Origin: Pseudoalteromonas atlantica
GTDB lineage: Bacteria; Pseudomonadota; Gammaproteobacteria; Enterobacterales; Alteromonadaceae
NCBI GenBank assembly: GCA_007988745.1
Contig: BJUT01000026.1
Span: forward strand, 1 to 54,203
Length of the DNA: 54,203 bases
Direction of reading: 5' to 3'
Shown: piece by piece, positions 28,054 through 38,122 of the stretch
How the letters are laid out: each line of letters starts with the position of its first letter
How positions within the stretch are numbered: the first letter of the stretch is position 1
Made by a program: the position numbers and the translations under genes
The notes under the pieces: generated by a model
Databases searched by the model: none
Told to the model about the DNA's origin: nothing
The model's input: only the letters and a program-made list of their open reading frames with translations

Positions 28054-29841
28054 TTATTTACCAACTTTCAAAATAGCTAGAAACGCTTCTTGCGGTACTT
28101 CTACGTTACCCAATTGCTTCATTCGTTTTTTACCATCTTTTTGCTTTTGCAGTAGCTTTTTCTTACGACTCACATCACCACCGTAACACTTAGCGATTAC
28201 ATTTTTACGTAATTGCTTAACCGTAGTACGGGCAATAACATGTTGTCCTATTGCAGCTTGAATCGCAATATCAAACATTTGACGTGGAATAAGCTCTTTT
28301 AACGCATCAGCAAGTTGGCGGCCGCGTGATTGTGCACTGTCGCGGTGAACAATTATAGCGAGTGCATCAACACGTTCACCATTGATAAGTATATCAACAC
28401 GTACCATGTCTGATGTTTGAAAGTGCTTAAAGTTGTAATCAAGCGATGCAAAACCACGACTGGTTGACTTTAATTTATCAAAAAAGTCCATAACCACTTC
28501 AGCCATAGGTAGCTCATAAGTTACAGCGACTTGCTTGCCGTGATAACTCATTTTAGTTTGCATACCACGTTTTTCTACACACAGAGTAATAACGCTACCT
28601 AAAAACTCTTGCGGTACAAGTATGTTTGCCTCTACCACTGGTTCGCGTATTTCAACAATATCATTTACCGCCGGTAAGTCAGACGGGTTATCAATTTGAC
28701 TCGTACCTTCTTTGGTTACTACTTCGTAGATTACAGTAGGTGCCGTGGTAATTAAATCAATATCGTATTCACGCTCTAAACGCTCTTGAATAATTTCCAT
28801 GTGTAGCATACCTAAAAAGCCACAGCGGAAACCAAAACCCAGTGCTGTTGAATTTTCAGGTTCAAAAAATAACGACGCATCATTTAAGCTTAGTTTATTA
28901 AGCGCATCGCGGAACGATTCATAATCATCAGAGGCAATTGGGAACATACCTGCATATACTTGCGGCTTAATTTTTTGAAAGCCTGGTAAACGCACTGGTG
29001 CCGCATTTTTTTGATGCGTAATCGTATCGCCCACTGGGGCGCCGTGTATTTCTTTAATACCGGCAATAACAAACCCTACTTCGCCGGTACGTAAAATACC
29101 CGTGTTGGTTTGTTTAGGGGTAAAAATACCCACGTGATCAGCTGTATGTACTTGCTCGTTCGACATTATTTTTATTTTGTCGCCGGCACGTAGTTCACCG
29201 TGCTTAATACGCACTAGTGATACAACACCTTGGTATGGGTCAAACCACGAGTCAATAATAAGCGCCTGTAAAGGTTGATCTTTTTCACCTACCGGTGGTG
29301 GGATATCCTTTACAATCATCTCAAGTACTTCAGCAATACCAACACCTGTTTTTGCACTACATTGCACAGCATCTAGGGCATCAATACCAATAATGTCTTC
29401 AATTTCTTCTGCTACACGAAGCGGATCGGCTTGCGGTAAATCTATTTTATTTAAAACAGGGATTACTTCTAAATCCATTTCAATGGCGGTATAACAGTTT
29501 GCCAGCGTTTGTGCTTCAACACCTTGTCCGGCATCAACAACTAAAAGCGCACCTTCACATGCCGCTAAAGAGCGAGAAACTTCATAAGTAAAGTCAACGT
29601 GCCCTGGTGTATCGATAAAGTTAAGTTGGTAGGTTTCGCCATCGTTAGCAGTGTAGTTAAGCGTTACACTTTGCGCTTTAATGGTAATACCACGCTCACG
29701 CTCGATGTCCATTGAATCTAACACTTGCTTTTGCATTTCGCGGTCTGTTAAGCCACCACAAACCTGGATCAAACGATCTGAAAGGGTCGATTTACCATGG
29801 TCAATATGGGCGATGATCGAAAAATTACGGATATGCTTCAT
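28054..29841 (-). CDS. lepA: Elongation factor 4 (LepA)
   Basis: A 595-residue translational GTPase linked to 30S biogenesis and ribosome back-translocation. G motifs are [12 protein letters not shown] (P-loop), DTPGHVDF and NKIDLP, with [12 protein letters not shown] in the switch I region. The EF-G-like domains II, III and V follow, and the LepA-specific C-terminal domain has a basic tail ([20 protein letters not shown]). Length is near the 599 of E. coli. The ATG at 29841 heads the operon lepA-lepB-rnc-era-recO-pdxJ; about 190 bases separate it from rseC. Confidence 0.97.
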   Translation of the reverse strand: MKHIRNFSIIAHIDHGKSTLSDRLIQVCGGLTDREMQKQVLDSMDIERERGITIKAQSVTLNYTANDGETYQLNFIDTPGHVDFTYEVSRSLAACEGALLVVDAGQGVEAQTLANCYTAIEMDLEVIPVLNKIDLPQADPLRVAEEIEDIIGIDALDAVQCSAKTGVGIAEVLEMIVKDIPPPVGEKDQPLQALIIDSWFDPYQGVVSLVRIKHGELRAGDKIKIMSNEQVHTADHVGIFTPKQTNTGILRTGEVGFVIAGIKEIHGAPVGDTITHQKNAAPVRLPGFQKIKPQVYAGMFPIASDDYESFRDALNKLSLNDASLFFEPENSTALGFGFRCGFLGMLHMEIIQERLEREYDIDLITTAPTVIYEVVTKEGTSQIDNPSDLPAVNDIVEIREPVVEANILVPQEFLGSVITLCVEKRGMQTKMSYHGKQVAVTYELPMAEVVMDFFDKLKSTSRGFASLDYNFKHFQTSDMVRVDILINGERVDALAIIVHRDSAQSRGRQLADALKELIPRQMFDIAIQAAIGQHVIARTTVKQLRKNVIAKCYGGDVSRKKKLLQKQKDGKKRMKQLGNVEVPQEAFLAILKVGK

Positions 29842-30030
29842 AAACTGGATTCTAAACTTCTATTTTAATAGGCTAAGTACGAACACCTGAGTGACTTGAA
29901 AATACTTATTGGGTATAAGTGCTATATAAGTGGCTAAATGCGCTTTAGAGAATCAAATTTTTGATTGCCTTTTTACCCTGTATTTCCAAGTTACTCTGGT
30001 ATAAAACGGCAATTTTACATTTAATTGGCC

Positions 30031-30480
30031 TTAATCACCATCTATTTGCGTTAAAGGAAGGCTAATTGGATGAATTTTTATCACTTTTACATCATGCCTG
30101 AGTGTTTTTACTTTGCTTTTAGCTAAAAAGTAACCACCTACACCGCCCAAAGCGGCGAATAATATTTGCCATCCCTGCGCTAAAAGTAGTAATTCGGCAC
30201 TAATAAATGCAAGCGTTAATCCTAAAAATAAAGGCAGCATGTATACAGCAAAAGCATGTTTGACTAGATGCGAATCATCTAATGAGAGCGTTACTTTTTG
30301 GCCCACTTCTACAGGAGTATCAAATTGATATGGAAAGGTTTTTTTATCGCTACCAAAGAGTTTGGCAAAGACTTGCGAGCCACAGCGACCATTACACCCT
30401 TCGCAGGCTTTTTTTTGCTGGGCTTCTAAGTGGGCAGTGGTGCCATCTAGGGCAACCACTGTAAGTGTTTGTTCAATCAT
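30031..30480 (-). CDS. rseC: SoxR-reducing / sigma-E regulatory protein RseC
   Basis: A 149-residue inner-membrane protein. A cysteine-rich N-terminal part (CEGCNGRCGS, about residues 26-35), as expected for redox-active RseC, is followed by two hydrophobic helices (about 78-97 and 103-125). It is the last gene of rpoE-rseA-rseB-rseC. RseC is a positive modulator of sigma-E and part of the SoxR reduction system in E. coli. It starts 20 bases downstream of rseB. Confidence 0.88.
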   Translation of the reverse strand: MIEQTLTVVALDGTTAHLEAQQKKACEGCNGRCGSQVFAKLFGSDKKTFPYQFDTPVEVGQKVTLSLDDSHLVKHAFAVYMLPLFLGLTLAFISAELLLLAQGWQILFAALGGVGGYFLAKSKVKTLRHDVKVIKIHPISLPLTQIDGD

Positions 30481-30499
30481 AACAACCCTTACGAATTGT

Positions 30500-31450
30500 T
30501 TATAATGCGCGAGTCACTGACTCAGCAATTGCCTTTGCGGTTTGGCTTGGCACATTACCAACAACGGATACATCAAAGTTTCCGCCATTATGCACATAAA
30601 TTGTCGTTGCGCCAGAAGTTAATGATCCGCTTAAGCGGCGACCTGGTAAGGGGCGCTGTACAAAAACTGAAATTTCAACAAACCCATCAGAATATAAATA
30701 ATAGTCAGTAAGTTCGTTATTTAAATCAAGTTTATGGCGGTCTGACTTTAGTAATTTAAAGCCATTAGGTAACCAACCAATGCGCCAGTTTGTGGCATTG
30801 CTTTTTTCACCTTTCAGTGCGTTACCTGGTAATGGCGTTGGAAAATTACGATTGAGCACTTCTAAAATCATCGGTGCTGGTTGCTCTGTTACGCTAATAT
30901 GGGTTAACTGTAGCTGCTCTAATGCTTCACCTTGGTGGTTAACATAAGCGGCTTTTAATAACAGCGATGACTCTGTATCAAGCCAAATCCAATAGTTATA
31001 TTTGTATTCATCTTTTGATTCTATTCTCACCAGTTGCGCCGCTCGCCCTGCAATACGGCCTTTACCACCTAGCACAAAATCATATTGGCTGCTTAATGCT
31101 TCAATATCTTTAAATAATACTTCAGGTATTGGCCCAGCAATGGAGTCTGTATTTATAGAATATGGCTGCGATTGCGGTTCAAAGTAGGTTACTTGGTCGT
31201 TAATTCTCACCATTTCTAAGCCCGCGCCATTAAGTAAACTTAAATGCTCAAGCTCTGTTTCACCTTGCTTTGCATGAACCCAACGGTAAGGTTCCATGGC
31301 TTTACCCTTTACCACCACAAAAGAGGCATCAAAATTACGGGTATGCACTGCATTCGCCATGTTTAGTAATAAATCTTTGGCGGGATTTGTGTCGTTAGCA
31401 AAAACATTAAAGCTTAATACCAACGACAGAACAAAAGTGATTACTTTCAT
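30500..31450 (-). CDS. rseB: Sigma-E regulatory protein RseB
   Basis: A 316-residue periplasmic protein with a cleavable signal peptide (residues 1-18, ending FNVFANDTN). The N-terminal domain resembles lipoprotein carriers of the LolA type; a C-terminal domain follows from about residue 215. RseB protects RseA from DegS cleavage until it senses mislocalised lipopolysaccharide or lipoproteins. It lies 5 bases after rseA. Confidence 0.93.
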   Translation of the reverse strand: MKVITFVLSLVLSFNVFANDTNPAKDLLLNMANAVHTRNFDASFVVVKGKAMEPYRWVHAKQGETELEHLSLLNGAGLEMVRINDQVTYFEPQSQPYSINTDSIAGPIPEVLFKDIEALSSQYDFVLGGKGRIAGRAAQLVRIESKDEYKYNYWIWLDTESSLLLKAAYVNHQGEALEQLQLTHISVTEQPAPMILEVLNRNFPTPLPGNALKGEKSNATNWRIGWLPNGFKLLKSDRHKLDLNNELTDYYLYSDGFVEISVFVQRPLPGRRLSGSLTSGATTIYVHNGGNFDVSVVGNVPSQTAKAIAESVTRAL

Positions 31451-31454
31451 TTAA

Positions 31455-32081
31455 TTAGTTTTTTTCCTCTTGCGCTTTGTCACTATTTTGCGCTGTTTGC
31501 AAAGAGTGTGCAACACGTGCTTGACGTTGATGCTCTAAAACTAACGCGCCAATGCGTTGTTGCTGTAATTCGCGTAAACCTTGCTCAGCGTTTTCAAGAG
31601 CAGGTTCTGATGAATAACTCACCGGCGACGCCATACCTGTTAATGGGGTAGTTTGTAAAAGCGGAATTTCGCTTTCTTGCTCGCCCGCACCTTGCGGCAA
31701 GGTATTTACGCCAACAATGGCAAACATAGCTACGCTTGCAGCAATAGCAAGTTGTGCAACCGGCTTACGCCAATTAAACGCCACTACTTTGTTGTCTTGC
31801 TGCGTTTCACTGTGCTCGGTATCTGGAGCTTTGTTTGCTGTCGATTGGGTGAAATCGGCATACACAGGCTCACTTTCAAGTGCTAAGGCGATGTTATCGC
31901 TTATATCGATGTGTATGTCGTTGTTATTTTTTTGAGCACGCATCGCATCACCAATTAGCGCATATCGACCAAACGTAGCAACATCCTGATCAGAAATTTT
32001 ACCCTCTGCAAGGTGTTGTTCGCCGTCAAGTAATGCTGATAACGTTTCGCTATCCAACTTGTTAACGTGTGCTTTTGTCAT
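31455..32081 (-). CDS. rseA: Anti-sigma-E factor RseA
   Basis: A 208-residue inner-membrane anti-sigma factor. The N-terminal cytosolic domain (about 1-85) binds sigma-E and has LSALLDGE and FGRYALIGDAMRAQ. One membrane helix (about 112-128, LAIAASVAMFAIVGVNT) leads to a periplasmic tail of about 80 residues that is rich in Gln and Leu and ends in charged residues. Proteolysis by DegS and RseP releases sigma-E. It begins 2 bases after the rpoE stop. Confidence 0.94.
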   Translation of the reverse strand: MTKAHVNKLDSETLSALLDGEQHLAEGKISDQDVATFGRYALIGDAMRAQKNNNDIHIDISDNIALALESEPVYADFTQSTANKAPDTEHSETQQDNKVVAFNWRKPVAQLAIAASVAMFAIVGVNTLPQGAGEQESEIPLLQTTPLTGMASPVSYSSEPALENAEQGLRELQQQRIGALVLEHQRQARVAHSLQTAQNSDKAQEEKN

Positions 32082-32082
32082 A

Positions 32083-32664
32083 CTAAGACTCGCCTATTAA
32101 TGGGTTTAATTTATTATCTATTGCTTCTCGGGCTCTAAAAATACGCGAACGTACTGTCCCAACAGGGCAATCCATTACCACGGCTATTTCTTCATAGCTC
32201 ATCCCTTCGATTTCTCTTAGGGTAATCGCGGTTTTAAGGTCTTCAGGCAAACTATCAATCGTATTAAAAATAACAGCGCGTACTTCGTCGCTTAACAGTA
32301 AGTTTTCAGGCGATGCGTTTGAACGCATCGAATCCGCACCGTCATAAAACTCGGCATCTTCAGCGTCTATATCGTTTGCTGGCGGTTTACGGCCCTGAGC
32401 TACTAAATAATTTTTAGCACAATTAACGGCAATACGGTATAACCACGTATAAAAGGCACTATCACCTCTAAAGTTTGGAAGTGCACGGTAGGCCTTAATA
32501 AATGCCTCTTGTGCTACATCTGCAATATCGCCTTGGTTAGACACATAACGTGAAATTAACCCTGCAATTTTGTTCTGATACTTCTTTACTAATAGGTTGA
32601 AGGCGTTTTTATCTCCTTGCTGGACCCTTTTTACAAGCGCTAAATCTAATTCCTGCTCGCTCAT
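32083..32664 (-). CDS. rpoE: RNA polymerase sigma-E factor
   Basis: A 193-residue ECF sigma factor for envelope stress. Region 2 has DVAQEAFIKAYRALPNFRG and FYTWLYRIAVN; region 4 has YEEIAVVMDCPVGTVRSRIFRARE. The ATG at 32664 (MSEQELDLALVKRVQQGD) matches the usual family start and has GAGGAG upstream at about 11 bases. The frame extends to a GTG at 32724, but the sigma-E promoter at 32731-32757 would begin transcription near 32725, leaving that GTG almost leaderless, so the shorter start is preferred. It heads rpoE-rseA-rseB-rseC and is divergent from nadB. Confidence 0.96.
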   Translation of the reverse strand: MSEQELDLALVKRVQQGDKNAFNLLVKKYQNKIAGLISRYVSNQGDIADVAQEAFIKAYRALPNFRGDSAFYTWLYRIAVNCAKNYLVAQGRKPPANDIDAEDAEFYDGADSMRSNASPENLLLSDEVRAVIFNTIDSLPEDLKTAITLREIEGMSYEEIAVVMDCPVGTVRSRIFRAREAIDNKLNPLIGES

Positions 32665-32730
32665 TCGAGCCGGTACTCCTCTGTTTGATTCTTGCTGGTT
32701 ATTCATAGTGTCGCCATTGTTCACAAATAC

Positions 32731-32757
32731 TCTGACCTCTTTATGAATAAAAAGTTC
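32731..32757 (-). promoter_or_regulatory. Predicted sigma-E promoter of rpoE
   Basis: On the minus strand GAACTT (32752-32757) and TCAGA (32731-32735) are separated by exactly 16 bases, close to the sigma-E consensus GGAACTT-N16-TCTRA. The predicted start is near 32725. Self-activation of rpoE is the known mode in enterobacteria and vibrios. Confidence 0.75.
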
Positions 32758-32909
32758 TGCTTAATATTATTTTTTTATAAAATAGTCGTAAATAACGGCG
32801 CTAAGCCATTAAAATCACTACGTAGTAATATGACAAATATGATACAACTACACTATTAAAAACAAATATTGCTCTAATTTGAGCATTGTAACCGCAAAGT
32901 ACCTCTGAC

Positions 32910-34520
32910 ATGAACCAAAATAAACATCATATTGCTGATGTCGCTATTATCGGTAGCGGCGCGGCGGGCTTATCTCTTGCATTGTCTTTAGCTAACTATT
33001 GTAATGTTACTGTGATCAGTAAAGGTGCCCTCACCGAAGGCTCTACACTGTATGCACAAGGCGGGATTGCCGCAGTATTTGATAAAAAAAACGACAGCAT
33101 AGAATCACATGTTGAAGATACCCTTGATGCCGGCGGTGGTTTATGTGACCGAGAAGCTGTGCATTATACTGCAAGTAATGCGCATCAGTGTTTACAATGG
33201 CTCATTGAGCAAGGCGTTCCTTTTGATATGGAGTTTGATAGCAAAGGAAAAGAGCGCTTTCATTTAACCCGCGAAGGCGGACACAGCCATCGCCGTATTT
33301 TACATGCAGCCGATGCCACAGGTAAGGCCGTACAAACCACGTTAATTAGCCAAGTTAAAGCGCATAAAAACATTACCTTGCTCGAGCAATACAATGCTAT
33401 CGATTTGATTAGTGATAAAAGCTTAGGTAAGCCGGGTTCGCATATTCATGGCATGTACGTGTGGAATAAAAAAGCAAAAAAAGTAGAAACTATTTCAGCT
33501 AAATTTGTAGCGCTCGCAACAGGGGGGGCAAGCAAGGTGTATTTGTACACTTCAAACCCTGATGTATCTAGCGGTGACGGTATTGCCATGGCGTGGCGTG
33601 CAGGCTGTAGGGTAGCCAATATGGAATTTAACCAGTTTCACCCCACAAGCCTTTATCATCCAGAGCTACAAAACTTCTTAATTACCGAAGCTATGCGCGG
33701 TGAAGGAGCGTATTTAAAGCGCCCCGACGGCACTCGCTTTATGAAAGACTTTGACGATAGAGAAGAGCTGGCACCGCGCGACATAGTAGCCCGTGCTATC
33801 GATTTTGAAATGAAGCGTTTAGGTGCAAATTGTGTATACCTAGATATTAGCCACAAAGATAAAGACTTTATTATTGAGCACTTCCCTACTATTTACGCAA
33901 AGTGTTTAAGTGTAGGGCTGGATATAACCAAAGAAGCCATCCCGGTTGTTCCTGCCGCGCATTATACGTGTGGCGGTGTAATGAGCGACTTTAACGGTAA
34001 AACCGATTTAGATAACTTATACGCTGTAGGCGAAGTAGCCTACACAGGTTTGCACGGCGCTAACCGTATGGCGAGCAATTCATTATTAGAGTGCATTGTG
34101 TTTGCTCACGCTGCCGCAAAAGATATTTTAAGTAAACTTGAGCATGCGCCAGCACCACTTGCGCTGCCAAGCTGGGATGAAAGCCGAGTCAGTAATTCTG
34201 ATGAAGAAATTGTTATTACCCATAACTGGCACGAACTGCGGTTATTTATGTGGGATTATGTAGGCATTGTGCGCTCAACTAAACGCCTAGAACGAGCACT
34301 GCACCGTGTTGAGTTATTACAACAAGAAATACATGATTATTACGCAAACTTTAGAGTAAGTAATAACTTATTGGAGCTTCGTAATTTAGTGCAAGTAGCC
34401 GAGCTGATAATTAGAAGTGCAATGCAGCGTAAAGAAAGCCGCGGCCTTCACTATACGATTGACTATCCTGAGCAAAATGAAAACCCAACACCCACTATTT
34501 TGATTCCACCTCGCCATTAA
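32910..34520 (+). CDS. nadB: L-aspartate oxidase
   Basis: A 536-residue flavoenzyme that oxidises L-aspartate to iminoaspartate in NAD synthesis. The N-terminal FAD site is [18 protein letters not shown] (residues 11-28), followed by [20 protein letters not shown]. The [19 protein letters not shown] block (residues 123-137) and the catalytic-region [14 protein letters not shown] are conserved in the succinate dehydrogenase/fumarate reductase superfamily. It is divergent from rpoE, the usual order. Its last 26 bases overlap the 3' end of ygfX on the other strand. Confidence 0.96.
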   Translation: MNQNKHHIADVAIIGSGAAGLSLALSLANYCNVTVISKGALTEGSTLYAQGGIAAVFDKKNDSIESHVEDTLDAGGGLCDREAVHYTASNAHQCLQWLIEQGVPFDMEFDSKGKERFHLTREGGHSHRRILHAADATGKAVQTTLISQVKAHKNITLLEQYNAIDLISDKSLGKPGSHIHGMYVWNKKAKKVETISAKFVALATGGASKVYLYTSNPDVSSGDGIAMAWRAGCRVANMEFNQFHPTSLYHPELQNFLITEAMRGEGAYLKRPDGTRFMKDFDDREELAPRDIVARAIDFEMKRLGANCVYLDISHKDKDFIIEHFPTIYAKCLSVGLDITKEAIPVVPAAHYTCGGVMSDFNGKTDLDNLYAVGEVAYTGLHGANRMASNSLLECIVFAHAAAKDILSKLEHAPAPLALPSWDESRVSNSDEEIVITHNWHELRLFMWDYVGIVRSTKRLERALHRVELLQQEIHDYYANFRVSNNLLELRNLVQVAELIIRSAMQRKESRGLHYTIDYPEQNENPTPTILIPPRH

Positions 34521-34914
34521 TGGCAATCAATGCTACGCGCTTTAAACGTGCGTAGCTTTGCTTATTTACACCATTAGCTGAAATAATAAGCCATTGGCGT
34601 TTATTAAAACCTTTAATGTGTAACCACACACTGGTATTTAATATTTTTGTTTTAGGGGTTATTTGCCCCTGAACCTTTAAATTTTCGTTTTCAAAGCGTA
34701 TTTGCTTAGGCTCTAAAATAATAACGCCACTTTCAGGGTGAATAGCCACTATTTTTTGCCATACCCAGTAAAACGCAATTGTATTTACAGTTATACAAAC
34801 AACAATGCTAAAAAAAGAGCTTAAATAAAGCCCTAATACCACACTTAATAAGCAGAAAAACAGCACCACAGGCCGCTGTTCTGCTTTGTTATTTACTACC
34901 GTAAACCTATACAC
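34495..34914 (-). CDS. ygfX: YgfX-like membrane protein (CptA family)
   Basis: A 139-residue protein with two hydrophobic helices (about 15-32 and 36-52) and a cytosolic beta-rich domain. The position directly after sdhE and the arrangement match YgfX, which partners SdhE in enterobacteria and has been reported to affect cytoskeletal proteins. Sequence identity to the E. coli protein is not obvious by eye, so the call rests partly on context. ATG at 34914 overlaps the sdhE stop by 8 bases. The 3' end overlaps nadB. Confidence 0.75.
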   Translation of the reverse strand: MYRFTVVNNKAEQRPVVLFFCLLSVVLGLYLSSFFSIVVCITVNTIAFYWVWQKIVAIHPESGVIILEPKQIRFENENLKVQGQITPKTKILNTSVWLHIKGFNKRQWLIISANGVNKQSYARLKRVALIAINGEVESK

Positions 34915-35158
34915 GAACTCGGTCTAAAATTAGCGATACCATGGTATTAAGCTCAGCATCTTTACATTCTTCATGGCCCATAAACCATGCAAATAAATCA
35001 GGGTCTTCTTGGGTTAGCAAACGCTGAAATACAGCCTGTTGCTGTGCATTTAACGAATCATACGCCTGCTCTACAAATGGCATAAACAAAACATCTAACT
35101 CTAACATGCCGCGGCGACAAGCCCAGCGTATACGTGCTTTACTATGAATTTCAGTCAT
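34907..35158 (-). CDS. sdhE: FAD assembly factor SdhE
   Basis: An 83-residue protein of the SdhE/YgfY (DUF339) family, which helps FAD attach covalently to the flavoprotein subunit of succinate dehydrogenase. The signature RRGMLELDVL (about residues 13-22) contains the RGxxE motif needed for flavinylation. ATG 35158 has ATGAGG spaced 6-7 bases; longer frame starts lack a site. It is co-transcribed with ygfX and divergent from ygfZ. Confidence 0.93.
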   Translation of the reverse strand: MTEIHSKARIRWACRRGMLELDVLFMPFVEQAYDSLNAQQQAVFQRLLTQEDPDLFAWFMGHEECKDAELNTMVSLILDRVRV

Positions 35159-35320
35159 TTTAAACCTCATACTTAATTGTCCCGAGTTTAACAAATACCC
35201 GCCTAATTAGCAGCTATTAATCTGTGTTCAAATAATAAAAAACTGCCCGCCTTCGTTGCTGTACCCTTGGTTATAACTGCGTTATTATGTCTACTCATTT
35301 GTATTGCACAGAAGGTTTTT

Positions 35321-36232
35321 ATGTCGAGCGTTTATGCATGTCCGTTATCTCACCAACTTATTAGCCTAACCGGTGCGGATAAATTGTCTTATCTTCACGG
35401 ACAAATCACTCAAGATCTCAATAAACTATCTAACAGCAATTATTTATGGGCTGGTCACTGCAGCGCCAAAGGCAAGTTGTGGGGTGTGTTTAAATTATTT
35501 TCTCACCAAGATAGCTACTACTTAGCAGGTTCACAGCCTGAGGTAGAGAAGTCGCTCAGTGAGCTAAAAAAATACGCTGTGTTTGCCAAAGTAGATATTG
35601 ATGTTTCTACGAACAGATTAATCGGGTTGATCAGTGACGATTTAACCCCTGTACTAGAAAAACTTGATATTCGTTTTTCTGATGACCAAACGGCCTGTGA
35701 TTTCCCAAGCGGTAAAGCCCTTAAGTTAGCGCCAAATCGCGTTTTACTAATGGTTGATAGCCAATTTAGTATGCCAGATGATGTCTCTACATTAGATAAC
35801 TGCGCACTATGGCAAGAAGCCGCAATAAAAGCGGGCGAGCCACAATTAAATAGTGACGCCATTGGCGAATACGTACCACAAATGGTAAACCTTCAAGCGA
35901 TTAACGGCATTAGTTTTAAAAAAGGCTGTTACACCGGCCAAGAAACGGTTGCCCGTATGAAGTACCTAGGTAAAAACAAACGCGCTATGTATATTGTTAC
36001 AGGTAAAAGCGATGGCCTACTTGAAGAGCCAGAGCTTGAAACCCAAGTGGGCGAAAACTGGCGCCGCGCTGGTAAACTAATTGCCCAAAGCTATAACGAA
36101 AATAGCCAAACCTTATTTGGCCTTGTTGTGCTGCCAAACGATACACCAAGTACACACGTACTTCGTGCAAAGCACACCCCTCAGGTAGAGCTAAGCATTC
36201 TGCCTCTACCTTACTCTCTTGAAGATGAATAA
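35321..36232 (+). CDS. ygfZ: Folate-binding protein YgfZ
   Basis: A 303-residue protein of the aminomethyltransferase-like YgfZ family, which uses tetrahydrofolate in iron-sulfur cluster maintenance. The family signature K-G-C-Y-T-G-Q-E is seen at about residue 205 (KKGCYTGQETVARMKYLG), with the conserved cysteine. ATG 35321 has GAAGG upstream; the frame runs further upstream to 35267 with a membrane-like stretch that the family lacks. It is followed 12 bases later by slyD. Confidence 0.92.
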   Translation: MSSVYACPLSHQLISLTGADKLSYLHGQITQDLNKLSNSNYLWAGHCSAKGKLWGVFKLFSHQDSYYLAGSQPEVEKSLSELKKYAVFAKVDIDVSTNRLIGLISDDLTPVLEKLDIRFSDDQTACDFPSGKALKLAPNRVLLMVDSQFSMPDDVSTLDNCALWQEAAIKAGEPQLNSDAIGEYVPQMVNLQAINGISFKKGCYTGQETVARMKYLGKNKRAMYIVTGKSDGLLEEPELETQVGENWRRAGKLIAQSYNENSQTLFGLVVLPNDTPSTHVLRAKHTPQVELSILPLPYSLEDE

Positions 36233-36244
36233 ATAGGAATGACT

Positions 36245-36730
36245 ATGATCGTTGCACCAAACACAGTAGTAAAAATGCATTATTCAGTACTGGATAACGA
36301 TGGCAATACCATTGATAACTCTTTTGATGGCGAGCCACTGGTTTTTATTATTGGCACAGGCTACTTAATCCCAGGGCTTGAAAATGCACTCCAAGGCAAG
36401 CAAGCCGGTGATACATTAAATGTAAAAGTAGAACCTGAAGAAGGCTACGGCGAACGTCACGATAACCTAATGCAAGCGGTGCCTAAGTCGATGTTTGATG
36501 GCATGGAGATTGAAGTAGGTATGCAATTTAGAGCGTCAACTGATGATGGTGATCAATCTGTGATGATTATCGAGATTCAAGATGAAGACGTTATAGTTGA
36601 TGGCAACCACCCGCTTTCGGGTATTACCCTTAATTTTGATGTAGAAATTTTAGAGGTGCGCGAAGCAACCGAAGAAGAGCTTGCGCACGGCCACGTGCAC
36701 GGTGAAGGCGGCTGTGGTCACGATCACTAA
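36245..36730 (+). CDS. slyD: FKBP-type peptidyl-prolyl isomerase SlyD
   Basis: A 161-residue two-domain prolyl isomerase and metallochaperone. The FKBP part has FIIGTGYLIPGLENAL and GYGERHDNLMQAVP, with the insert-in-flap chaperone domain between (about 70-125). The C-terminal tail is short and metal-binding, HGHVHGEGGCGHDH, shorter than in E. coli SlyD (about 40 residues). ATG 36245 is preferred over 36239 because AGGA lies 6 bases upstream. It is close to ygfZ and ends in a terminator. Confidence 0.9.
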   Translation: MIVAPNTVVKMHYSVLDNDGNTIDNSFDGEPLVFIIGTGYLIPGLENALQGKQAGDTLNVKVEPEEGYGERHDNLMQAVPKSMFDGMEIEVGMQFRASTDDGDQSVMIIEIQDEDVIVDGNHPLSGITLNFDVEILEVREATEEELAHGHVHGEGGCGHDH

Positions 36731-36746
36731 TCATACCGCCGTTTAT

Positions 36747-36773
36747 AAAAAAAGCGCCTAAGGCGCTTTTTTT
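36747..36773. terminator. Bidirectional terminator after slyD
   Basis: AAAAAAAGCGCC (36747-36758) and GGCGCTTTTTTT (36762-36773) with loop TAA. Its right end overlaps the stop codon of the convergent gene at 36772. Confidence 0.9.
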
Positions 36774-37260
36774 ATAACATATTGTTGTAGGTCGCGGTTT
36801 TTATTGGCGCCGGTTCCTCTAAAGGGGTTTCACAGGGTGTTATTTTACCCTCAAGCGCACGTAATAAGCCTTGCTGATCGTTTGTTCCCACTCGGTACTT
36901 AGTACCGTCTTTTAAGGTTAACTGTAGCGCACTAAACCCGGATACAGAATACACCCACCCATCATGTGTAATACGAATACCAATACCATGACGGTAAGAG
37001 TTTTGCACCGCTTTAGCCTCTACTATGTCCGCAAGTGCTAAACGTTGCCCCGCAACGCCAGGGCCAAAAGCCCAACTAATTGTTTGCTCGTCAACTTTTA
37101 CAGTTAAACCATGAAACAAAAAACCGACTAAAACCAATACACCGGCAAATACCATTAATGGCACATCAGCGCCCATTAAGTTCCAGGCTAGGGCTACAAA
37201 GCCGCCTATCCATGCTAAAACAAAAAATATAAACATCGCATATTGTTTATGCTGATACAT
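36772..37260 (-). CDS. Membrane protein of unknown function
   Basis: A 162-residue protein with two hydrophobic helices (about 8-28 and 33-52) and a C-terminal soluble part with repeating beta strands (about 55-140: VKVDEQTISWAFG, LADIVEAKAV, VYSVSGFSALQLTL), reminiscent of a bacterial PH-like fold. The tail is Pro/Glu-rich. The function is not known. It is the last gene of a three-gene minus-strand run and lies 16 bases after the DUF481 gene. ATG 37260 has AAGAGAGC upstream. Confidence 0.65.
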   Translation of the reverse strand: MYQHKQYAMFIFFVLAWIGGFVALAWNLMGADVPLMVFAGVLVLVGFLFHGLTVKVDEQTISWAFGPGVAGQRLALADIVEAKAVQNSYRHGIGIRITHDGWVYSVSGFSALQLTLKDGTKYRVGTNDQQGLLRALEGKITPCETPLEEPAPIKTATYNNML

Positions 37261-37276
37261 AACGCTCTCTTTATTA

Positions 37277-38089
37277 TTAAAAACTGTACACCAACGTGGC
37301 GCTTAATTCTGAGTCGTATTTAAGGTTATCGTCTTCAGGTTTTGAATTATAACGATACATATAGGCAAACTTTAACGATACCGCACCTATGACTTGGCTA
37401 ATCAAAGCGGTTTCTGACTTCAAACGCGAATTTAACCCCGACAAAGACTGCTCAATACTCACATCTTGATTAAAGCGCGTGCGCTTTGATACCAAACGCT
37501 CCCACTGCATTGCAATACGTACTAAATAACCAGTTTTATTTTCATCTTCTTCGCTTACCTCTGATTCATCATCAGCGACGGAGCGATATAAGCCCGGGCC
37601 AATATCAATATCTACTTTATTTTTTACACCTTGGTAAACTCTGGCACCATAGCCTGTAGCCACCGTACTTTTGTAATCTAGGCCGCTAAATTTATCTTCT
37701 TCGTAGTCACCGTAAATAAAAAATGAAGAGTTTTTAACGCCCACTTTGTAGTTACCCTGTGCAGAGACAAAAATACGGTCTGCCGTTACATCGGTTTGCC
37801 CTGTATCTTCGTTTTGATCTCGTTTATACAAGGTGTCTAATTTAAATTGGTTACGCCAATTTTCGAAGTCTTGGTATAAATTCCCTCTAAACTTAAAGCT
37901 GGTAGAGTTAGTATTACCCTTACTTAAAATCAAGCCAAATTCAGTATCGCCATAGAGCATTTCGCCTTTATGTAGCTCGTGAATTTCTTCATCAGAGAGT
38001 TGTCCATATTCATGAAAGTCTTCAAATGGATCAACAGCCCAACAGCGGCTGCTCATTATTAAAAACACGAATAGTAAATACTTATGCAC
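37277..38089 (-). CDS. DUF481 outer-membrane beta-barrel protein
   Basis: A 270-residue exported protein of the DUF481 family (YdiY-like, salt-induced outer-membrane protein). A signal peptide of about 18 residues ends in RCWA. The mature part starts with an acidic helix (EDFHEYGQLSDEEIHELHKGE). Alternating strands rich in aromatic residues follow (FGLILSKGNTNSTSFKF, ending YDSELSATLVYSF with a terminal Phe), as expected for an outer-membrane barrel. The start is GTG at 38089 with AGAGAG upstream; a TTG at 38116 is the alternative. Probably co-transcribed with yciU upstream. Confidence 0.8.
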   Translation of the reverse strand: MHKYLLFVFLIMSSRCWAVDPFEDFHEYGQLSDEEIHELHKGEMLYGDTEFGLILSKGNTNSTSFKFRGNLYQDFENWRNQFKLDTLYKRDQNEDTGQTDVTADRIFVSAQGNYKVGVKNSSFFIYGDYEEDKFSGLDYKSTVATGYGARVYQGVKNKVDIDIGPGLYRSVADDESEVSEEDENKTGYLVRIAMQWERLVSKRTRFNQDVSIEQSLSGLNSRLKSETALISQVIGAVSLKFAYMYRYNSKPEDDNLKYDSELSATLVYSF

Positions 38090-38122
38090 GGTAAACTCTC
38101 TTGCACATACAAACAAAACTGC

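Noticed and set aside
34495..34914. YgfX as a toxin of a toxin-antitoxin pair with SdhE
   Set aside because: SdhE is a flavinylation factor; the toxin-antitoxin reading is disputed and nothing in the sequence supports it here.
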